Positions 56,469 to 64,000 of a stretch of 64,000 nt of DNA are shown here, one piece after another. Below the pieces are notes generated by a model. It did no database searches. It saw nothing but the letters and a program-made list of their open reading frames with translations, and was not told the origin of the DNA. A program made the translations under genes and the position numbers. The stretch's first letter is position 1. The number at the start of each line of letters is the position of its first letter. This stretch comes from Viola odorata. Taxonomy: Eukaryota; Streptophyta; Magnoliopsida; Malpighiales; Violaceae. Location of the stretch: assembly GCA_963691705.1 (NCBI GenBank), contig OY829545.1, positions 38,675,475 through 38,739,474 of the forward strand, read 5' to 3'.

Positions 56469-58220
56469 CCCGCCCCCAAACACTTCCATTTTTCCAGCCC
56501 CCGAAAAGGGGCACTGAACAATTTACTGCTTTTTGTTTAATTATTTTTGTACTCAACTACTTTTTATGATCTCCCCGCATTGAGGACAATGCGCTGCCTA
56601 AGTGTGGGGAGGGATTTATATTTGCTATGTTGCATGATTGCATGTTTAAATTCTCGTTTGTTGCATGACTGCATGATTTTTGGATTTTATTTTTTGGATT
56701 TTTCATTTTATCCATGCTAGGAAAAATTTTCCCACTGCCAGTTTTCAAACCCTTGTTCATGACATGCATCTTTTGCTTTCGATACACAGAAAAAGCATGA
56801 CACCCATCGCATCTGCACCTAAGCATGCATTTTTATGGCCTGCTAGCCCTTATATCCATATCTAGACCACGACACCAGTAGCCATGATTTGAACCCGCGA
56901 GCATACTTGAGCTTCATGCTTGTTATTCTTTGAGCGAAAATGCTTAGCTAGGCACAGTCTAGGTTTGCACTATATCCCTGGGTATAGTCACTGTTAGGAC
57001 ATGGGAAAGCTTAGATAGGACGTAAAGCTTCGCATCAATGTCTCTTTGTTTCTCTTCTCCCCCTCTCTCTCTCTTTTATTTTCGAGCCCCCGACATTCCC
57101 CTTCCTTTCATATTCTTTCCTGACCATTCGTATTTTCTTGATCTTTTTCCTTGGCAGGTGAGGTAGCAATTATTGAGGGTAACGTCGAGGGCTAGATACC
57201 CGAAGAACGCGCAGACAAGTTCAAGTGTGGGGAAGCAGGCAAAAGCAAAAAGACTTCAGAGCAGAAAGCAGAGATCTAGGGCAAGAAAAAGCAGAAAGCC
57301 GAAAAAGAAATTCAACGCATTTCGAGCCCTAGATCATTCCAAAGCTTCGAGCCCCAGAAAAGTTCAAGTGTGGGGAAGCGAAAAAGAAGTCACCATCGAT
57401 GCAGGAAGCAGACCAAGGGCAAGCACCGAACGAAAAACTAAAAGTCCTATGCCCCAGAGGAAGCAGAAATTTGTAACTGCTTCGTACCCCCCCTCTTCTA
57501 ATCCTTTTAAAAAAAAAAAATAAAAAAAAAAAGAATAAAAAGGAGAGGGGTATTAATCAAGCAAAAAGTGCATCCGCATCCGAAGCCTCCACAGCAAGCA
57601 AGTTTTCCTGCCCTCGAAAGAAGACCTCTGTCTAGCCCCCGAAACATCTCGTGCCCTCAATGAAAGCTGCGTTGCCACTTCGCCTTTTTCCTATGCCAGG
57701 GAATCCATCCACGTTTTATCTGGTCCTTTCTTTTCTTTCCTTCTTTTCTCCCCTCATTTCTCTTCTATTCATCTCCTACTTCTCTCCTCCACATTTCTAG
57801 CTCTTCGCACCCTTTTCTTTCTCTTTGCTGATGCGTAGTCTTTTCCGATCCTTGATTGCCCATGCATGTGTTCTACAGTACTCGGATTGACTTGCAAACC
57901 ATATGCCTGTGTTATGTTATTTGCATTCTTGAGTGATAGCCTAAACACGTATTTTATTCTGAGTATGAGTGCAAATACACATCGTTGTGAGGACTGCTGG
58001 TGATTAGGTTAGGTATGAGAAAGTCTGGTTGGTAGGGTCGTTATTCTGCCAGCCGGATGCAGGTGCTTTTCTAGGTCTGGATTTGTTTTGTTTGGGTGTT
58101 GCTTGTAGGATGGCGTGCCGATTCTGTGTATTCGGATTTGACTATGTATGCTAATGGATAAGGTGGTTTTCTAATTTTGTTTATGCTCGAGGGCGAGCAT
58201 AGGGGCAGTGTGGGGATGTA
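56469..58220 (+). other. 3' untranslated region and polypurine tracts of element C
   Basis: The motif AGTGTGGGGA occurs four times: 56601-56610, 57224-57233, 57367-57376 and 58207-58216, the last just before the 3' LTR. A 116-codon Lys/Arg/Ser-rich ORF (57173-57523) is low-complexity and unlikely to be a gene. Pyrimidine-rich text (57720-57830) follows. Confidence 0.6.
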
Positions 58221-59813
58221 TGATAGCATGTTTCATGACCTAGATTTTACCCTCTTTTGTAGCCTTTTCGGGGGCTTCATGTTGCCATTTGACCCTTATT
58301 ACGATCTTATTTGCAGAATGGCATCAAAAGAGGGAAAAGAGCAAAAAGAAGCAATTTCGGAGCAATTATGAGGAATTCCAGCTTCAAGGCCTAGAAGAGA
58401 GGATGCTTTCAAGGCCTCGACGCGAACCAGACCAGTGCGCTGTCTCTAGGTCTCGATAGCTCTGCATCTTCCTCCAAAGAAAGCATCTTTAAAGATCCGC
58501 ACGGAATCCCATGCGCTTCTAGAAGGCAGCAACGTGGCAGGAATCCCAGAATATTCCTTTTGCAAGGACATGTGCTGTCACCTCCTCATTGCCCTTATCT
58601 ATTTTGTCTCCTAGCTAGTATTAGGCTATAAAAGCATAGTGCTAGGGTTTTTGTAAGGACGGCTGGTCCTAAGGATATTTTCTTACATTAATTTCAGCAC
58701 ACATTCTCTTAGGATAATCTCCTCTCTTGAAGAACAGCCTTTATGATTCAGCTCTCCTTTGATTATTAATTAATCCATCGGTTCCTTCTAATCCTTTGCT
58801 ATTTCCTTTTGTTATTTTATGACTACTTATATCTATTGTTTATATTATAGTATGAGTAGCTAAACACCACCCTTCTTAGTGAAGGGTGTTTAATGGGTTG
58901 AAAAGGTTTGGCTAAGAGGTCTAATGCATGCTTAATATATTCTCTTGTTCACATGACTATTTACCGATTTAATTCCATGCTTGCTTAGGAATATTAATGG
59001 CTTGATCATCTGTTAGTAGGCCTACGTGAGTAACGTCATATTCCAGGGTTATACCTGACGCGAAGCCCTGGAATTGGAGCAGACACCTAGGGGAGGCAGC
59101 GCGAGAGGCCTCACCTAGGGGTAAACTGTCATCTAGGGTATGCAATACGGGTCTGACAAGCTGAGCTATTGCTCCCTAGATCTGTCTTACCTCTCCTTCA
59201 TGGGCGTTCAGAGTTTAGCCTCCCTACTTCGAGCCCTAGACAGGCCGGACGGTCAAGGCTGCTTCCTGATGACAAGGGAAGTAGCTGGGAGGATGGCTGA
59301 ACGTCAAGGTCACCTCATATGTGGAAATGGGGGGGTGACTTCTAGCTACGAAGGTAAGTAGGGGATGCGGTGTGGAAACGCGGTCCCTATAGCAGGTCTG
59401 TACATGAGTCTGGAACATTTTTGCACCAATGACTAGCCAACCTAGAAAACAACCCAAAGGAACACCTTTCGCTAAGATCTATTCTCATCTGATTAATATC
59501 TCTTTTACTACGTTTCTAGCCCTCGAAGTGTTTACATTTCTTGCCCTGGATTACATTTTGCTTTCATGCCCTAGATAAATACTTTACAATTCTGTTTTGT
59601 TAGCTCCCACACTCTGCGTTGGTTAATTTATTAGCCAACATTAAACCCCCCCCCAGTGTTACTACAATTCGGTCTGTTGCATATCACCTTGTCATACATC
59701 TTCATTAGCAAACCTGTCCTTCAATCCCTGTGGTTCGACCCTGTCTTGCCCCTATACACATTTAATTATGCATCTAGGCACCAGGAAAATATATTATATT
59801 TGAGTGACGATCA
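58221..59813 (+). repeat. 3' LTR of element C
   Basis: 1,593 bp. It differs from the 5' copy by nine substitutions, one extra G near 59332 and two extra C near 59650. Confidence 0.95.
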
Positions 59814-60673
59814 CCCCACGATAGAAAATACGAGGCGACTCCAAACTAGTGATAGACCAAGTCTTGGGACACTCTCAAGCCAGAGAGCCCATCATGGTGC
59901 AGTACCTCTCTAAAGTAAAATGAGAATTGATGGAAATAGAACAAAGCGGCGTGCACGTCACTTTTGAACACATTCCCCGAGAGGACAATGCCGAGATAGA
60001 CAACCTTGCCAAAACAGCAGCCAATCAGGAGGCGACCATACCAGAAGATGTGTATTACGAGGAAAGGTCAGTGTCGTCCTTCATGGAGGAGCAGTTGTCG
60101 CTGTGTGTAGAAGAAATTGAAAAGGACTGGAGAATCCCTGTGGTCAAATTCCTAAAGCCCGATGAGTTGCCGAGCGATAACGCAGAAAGGAGAAAAGTGT
60201 TGAAGCAGGTGGCAAGATGCAGCTACTATGATGGGGAACTAATCCGGAGATATTTCTCCCACCCAGTGGCAAAATGCATAACCGAACAGGAAGGCCTCCA
60301 CACCCTGCGAGAGATTCATGAAGGGATCTGTGGTATGCACGTATCAGGCGGCACTATGGCCGCATAGGTATTTCGGTCAGGATTTTACTAGCCCACCATC
60401 CGAAGGGATTGTAACAACTTTGTGTAAACATGTCACAAATGCCAAGAGTTTGCTAAAATCCCCCGGTGACCTGCCACAGAAATCTCACAAATCGTGACCC
60501 CCTGCCCTTTCGCTAAATGGGGAATTGACATTTTAGGCCCTTTTCCGAAGGCAAGGTCCCAATTGAAATTCGTAATCGTGGATGTGGACTACTTCGCAAA
60601 GTGGACAGAAATGGAGGCGGTAGCCAACATTACGACAGAGAAAGTATGACGCTTCTTCAAGTACCAAGTTATC
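59814..60673 (+). pseudogene. Second RNase H end and integrase N-terminus of element D
   Basis: After the CCCCA copy the frame gives QAREPIMVQYLSK, then from 59927 a 146-codon open piece with VHVTFEHIPREDNAEIDNLA, the end of the extra RNase H. Then comes the integrase zinc domain (HTLREIHEGICGMH ... CHKCQEFAK). The catalytic core begins with WGIDILGPFPKA near 60525. Stops at 60365-60367 and several between 60380 and 60650 break it. Confidence 0.75.
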
Positions 60674-61363
60674 ATGCGGTTCGGGGTACCTCGTGTGCTG
60701 GTCAGCGACAACGGGACGCAATTTACCAGTAACTTCTTCAAGGAACAGTGTGAGGAATTCCAGATTGAAGAAAGGTTTTCCTCCGTAGCGCATCCCCAGA
60801 CTAACAGCCAGGTAGAGGTGACCAACCGAAGCATCCTGAGCGGCATTAAGAAAACATTGGAGGGCTCAAAAAAGAAATGGGTAGATGAACTACCCTATGT
60901 GATGTGGGCCTACTGCATGACTGTTAAAACTAGCATAGGGGAAACGCCCTTTGCGATGGCCTTTGGCACCGAGGCTGTCACGCCTGTGGAAATCGGCACC
61001 CTAAGCCTAAGGGTCGAATACTTCAAGGAAGAGCTAAATGAAGAAAGGTTACGAGCTAACCTTGTCGCGTTACCTGCGCTACATGAGGAAGCCCTCCTGA
61101 AAACAATGTACTATAAAAGGAAAATGGCACGGTATCACAATAGACATGTTAAGGAGCGGCTGCTCAAAGCGAGAGACTTGGTGCTCAGGGACAAGCGAGT
61201 TGCGGGCCAACGGATGTGGAAACTCAGCTCGAATTGGGAGGGCCCATATCGCGTCACCGGCATTATCGGAAAGGGGGCATATCACCTGGAAACACTTGAC
61301 GGTACCCCCTTACCTAACTCCTGGAACATTGCTCGCTTGAAATTATATTATTCTAGAATTTGA
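60674..61363 (+). pseudogene. Integrase core and C-terminus of element D
   Basis: 229 open codons with the second catalytic Asp in LVSDNGTQF, the Glu in AHPQTNSQVEVTNRS, and a C-terminal WEGPYRVTGIIGKGAYHLE module. The first Asp is upstream, across stops. This part matches Tat integrases. Confidence 0.85.
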
Positions 61364-61460
61364 CATGTCGTAGCGCATGCTCTAACAACTATCTTGGAGA
61401 TATCTCTTGTGTTCCTTTTTGGTTGTCTGTGGTGTGCAGATAATAGAAGAAAGGGTGTCG

Positions 61461-61965
61461 GGAGTGAAAAGTCTTAACCTTGTGGCAGACCGGGCTAACA
61501 CAGACAGGCCACTAAGACGAGGCACGCCCCGGCAACCCTAGAAATACATTGTGCTGGAAGTGAAAATTCTATCCTTGTGAGGTCGGCCTTGATCAGGCGA
61601 CTCACTAAGATGAGATACGCTCTAGCACTATCGGCAGTGAAAAGTCCTATCTTGGGATAACCGTGATCACATAGACGGTATACCGAGACGAGGCACGCCC
61701 CGACTCCCATAGGAGTGCAAATCCTACCCTTGTGACAACTCGTGCTCACATAGGCGATTGATCACTAAGATGAGGCACGACACCAGGGAAGATAAAAACT
61801 CCACCCCGGAAGTAAAAATCCTACCCTTACGATGGTGGCGCTAACACAGGCACATCGTTAAGATGAGGCACGCTTCGAGGTGCGAGGTGACAACGCTCAG
61901 AAGTGAAAATCCTACCCTCGTGATGGCTGGCCTTGATCAGGCGGCTCACTGAGATGAGGCACTTC
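61461..61965 (+). repeat. Tandem repeat in the 3' UTR of element D
   Basis: About six imperfect units of 75-100 bp, each with AAGTGAAAATCCTACCCTTGTG-like text, a variable middle (AACACAGGC or GATCAGGCG) and CTAAGATGAGGCACGC. Unit starts are near 61465, 61558, 61637, 61713, 61800 and 61900. Tandem repeats at this place are typical of Tat elements. Confidence 0.75.
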
Positions 61966-62579
61966 CTGGCCAATTGGCGAAATATAAGGAGTCACGATAC
62001 CCCAACGAGTAACCGGAGGGAACAAACCCGGTACAGTTGGCTAGATGAGTATGTGACATGAGTGACATCTTGGTGGGATAGCGCCAAGCGAGCTTGGAGA
62101 GTACGTGGCAACACCCCAAGGTAATTAAGACACTTTGTCATATGTCGCTACTAACACAAACAATAAGTGAATTAATTAGTTTTCGATAATTAACAATTTT
62201 GTCATTTTTTCGAAATTAAATTTTGTACGAGTCAAACTAAAAATCGGGGTTGGTATGGTCGGGAAGTCGTCGAAGAGACGAACATTTTGGTACGAACGAT
62301 TTTCAAATCGGACACTTGTGGCCGGAGTTGTGCCAGGCCAACGGCACTGTTCACGCGGGAATGGGCTTGGCCCATTCCCTTTTAAATTCTCATGGGCCAG
62401 GCACTATTCCTGGCCCATTTTTCACTTCTTTTCATTCTTCAATTGGGCCCAGCCCATTTTCAATTGTTTTCAAAACTTCGGATCACTTTTTTTCGTAAAA
62501 TACTCGTATGCTTCGTATGATTATTTGTCGTACTAACACTTTTAATTTTCTGTAATATCAACTGTTTATTTTCTGTAAA

Positions 62580-63110
62580 TATCAACTGTTTAATTATTCG
62601 CACTTTACATTTCAGCAATTTACTTTCAGCAATTTAAATTCAATACAGCCTACATGGTCGGTCGCAATATCAACTGTTTATTTTCTGCAATATTCAACTG
62701 CTTTAATTTTTCGCACACTGCTGGAAATCCTTCCGCAACTTATCAACTGTTTAATTTTCCGCACTTTAATTTTCCGCAATTTACTTTCAGCAATTTAAAT
62801 TCAATACCGCCTACATGGTCGGTCGCAATATCAACTGTTTATTTTCTGCAATATTCAACTGCTTTAATTTTTCGCACACTGCTGGAAATCCTTCCGCAAC
62901 TTATCAACTGTTTAAATTTCCGCACTTTATTTTTCCGCACTTTAAATTTCAGTAATTTAAATTCAATACCGCCTACATGGTCGGTCGCACTTATCAATTG
63001 TTTACTTTTCCGCACTTTATTTTTCCGCACTTTAAATTTCAGCAATTTACTTTCAGCAATTTAAATTCAATACCGCCTACATGGTCGGTCGCATTTTAAT
63101 TCTCGTAAAT
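62580..63110. repeat. Tandem repeat, 100-162 bp units
   Basis: TACATGGTCGGTCGCA recurs at 62651, 62812, 62974 and 63078. The units include ATCAACTGTTTATTTTCTGCA and CACTGCTGGAAATCC. Confidence 0.85.
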
Positions 63111-63325
63111 ATTCAACTGCTTTAATTTTTTTTGCAAACTGCTGGAAATTCTTCCGCAATCTATCAACTGTTTATTTTCTGCAAATATCAACTGTTTATT
63201 TTCTGCAAATATCCAACTGCTCATTCTCTACATTATCAACCTGTTTTATTTTCTGCCAATCACCAAACTTTTTATTCCCTGTAAATCGCCCCTAGCATTT
63301 AATTTTTCTGCACTTATCAAAACAA

Positions 63326-63795
63326 CATTTAAATTCTCGTATGCGTAAAATCAATCATTTTTCGCATGCAATCAACCTAGCACTTAAATTCTCGTATGCG
63401 TAAAATCCATCATTTTCCGCATGCAATCAACCCAGCATTTAAATTCTCGTATGCGTAAAATCCATCATTTTTCGCATGCAATCAACCCAGCATTTAAATT
63501 CTCGTATGCGTAAAATCAATCATTTTTCGCATGCAATCAACCTAGCATTTAAATTCTCGTATGCGTAAAATCAATCATTTTTCGCATGCAATCAACACAG
63601 CCTTTAAATTCTCGTGTGCTTAAAATCAATCATTTTTCGCACGCAATCAACTCAGTATCTCATTTTCGTATGCGTAAAATTCATCATTTCTCGCATGCAA
63701 TCAATTGTCGCCATTTATTTTCATGCACTCATCAAGCTCAGCATTTAATTCTCGTATGCGCACAATCCATCATTTTACGTGTACAATCAATTGTC
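63326..63795. repeat. Tandem array of a 55-bp unit, about eight copies
   Basis: CTCGTATGCGTAAAAT starts at 63336, 63391, 63446, 63501 and 63556 with exact 55-bp spacing, then diverged copies near 63611, 63665 and 63751. Each unit also has TTTTTCGCATGCAATCAAC. Confidence 0.9.
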
Positions 63796-64000
63796 ATTTA
63801 AAATTTTCATTGCTCAGTTATTTCTCAAGCTATCACTAACACTCTCGTTTTGTAGGTTAATTTTAAGCTTCGCTCGAAAGTACGCCTCACAAGTCCTTTT
63901 TATTTATTCGATGCTTTTCGCAAATATCAACTGCATGCATGATATATAGAACTGCTAGAATTAAAATCAACCCACATGAACAACGTGTTTAAAGATTTGC

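Larger units (their letters stand above)
38773..59813 (+). mobile_element. Element C: Athila-lineage retrotransposon containing element B
   Basis: The element has LTRs of 1,590 and 1,593 bp (38773-40362, 58221-59813), both TGATAGCATG...GACGATCA. The target duplication is CCCCA (38768-38772, 59814-59818), and the tRNA-Asp-type primer-binding site is at 40368. Gag, protease, RT, RNase H, integrase and a post-pol Athila ORF follow, with a long 3' UTR. Removing element B and one GATAT copy leaves about 13.1 kb. The LTRs differ at nine positions plus two short homopolymer indels (about 0.6 percent), so insertion into D was recent. Three stop codons in pol and a frameshift in the extra ORF make it non-autonomous. 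Confidence 0.95.
34213..64000 (+). mobile_element. Element D: Tat-lineage (Ogre/Retand-like) retrotransposon, split and degraded
   Basis: D is visible as 34213-38772 and 59814-64000, interrupted by element C. It carries gag (34513-36333), protease/RT/RNase H, a second RNase H interrupted by C, and integrase (59927-61363). A tandem-repeat-bearing 3' UTR follows (61450-61980), and then probably the 3' LTR from about 62130 onward, running off the window. A second RNase H between the first RNase H and integrase, plus 3' UTR tandem repeats, mark Tat elements. No 5' LTR is seen: the left end meets element E at about 34200. Many stops and frameshifts. Confidence 0.75.
62130..64000 (+). repeat. Probable 3' LTR of element D (start approximate, runs off window)
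   Basis: After the tandem repeats the base composition changes to AT-rich, and text such as GAAGTCGTCGAAGAGACGAAC near 62262 resembles long Tat LTRs. A start near TGTCATATGTCGC (62137) is a guess; the second copy is not present, so the boundary cannot be tested. Confidence 0.4.

Noticed and set aside
57173..57523. 116-codon Lys/Arg-rich ORF in the 3' UTR of C
   Set aside because: Low-complexity purine-rich DNA containing two polypurine motif copies; no counterpart seen in element E.
63326..63795. Regular 55-bp array that might suggest a CRISPR
   Set aside because: Whole units repeat without unique spacers, in a plant retroelement LTR; it is a simple tandem repeat.

Overview
This window is nuclear DNA of a flowering plant, probably a eudicot. 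It is AT-rich, it contains an intron-bearing gene of a plant-specific membrane-protein family, and most of it is plant transposable elements: Ty3/gypsy chromovirus, Athila and Tat lineages, an RPA-carrying Helitron, a hAT-type element, a Stowaway-type MITE and LINE pieces. There is no sign of bacterial or organelle sequence.

Layout. 1-1840: two unrecognised minus-strand ORFs and a small repeat. 1841-4740: LTR and primer-binding site of a minus-strand LTR element beside a decayed Athila-type gag. 4990-12505: element A, a complete chromovirus with near-identical LTRs, a 5-bp target duplication and one open gag-pol frame. About 12830-14100: a 5'-truncated LINE on the minus strand. 14543-17505: the only likely host gene, a minus-strand DUF7356-type single-pass membrane protein in four coding exons, with two frame defects. 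17820-18060: a possible LINE endonuclease scrap. 18106-22954: a minus-strand Helitron with broken Rep and RPA-like genes. 23049-24970: a non-autonomous hAT-like element with an 8-bp target duplication, carrying a Stowaway MITE. 25789-26460: LTR plus primer-binding site of a truncated element. 27690-34200: element E, the 3' part of a minus-strand Athila element.

34213-64000 is a nest. Element D (Tat lineage, degraded, plus strand) is split by element C (Athila lineage, plus strand, 38773-59813, target duplication CCCCA). C is itself split by element B (chromovirus, minus strand, 42464-50392, target duplication GATAT). B sits exactly in the gag-protease frame of C, and C sits in the second RNase H domain of D, so the order of insertion is D, then C, then B. 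The window ends inside tandem-repeat-rich DNA that is probably the 3' LTR of D.

In each retroelement Gag packages the RNA; protease, reverse transcriptase, RNase H and integrase copy and insert it; primer-binding sites, polypurine tracts and LTRs act in cis. Only A looks close to intact. B, C, D and the Helitron carry stop codons, many of the kind left by C-to-T change at methylated cytosines. The least expected observation is that the inner element B has LTRs about three times more diverged than those of C, into which it inserted.
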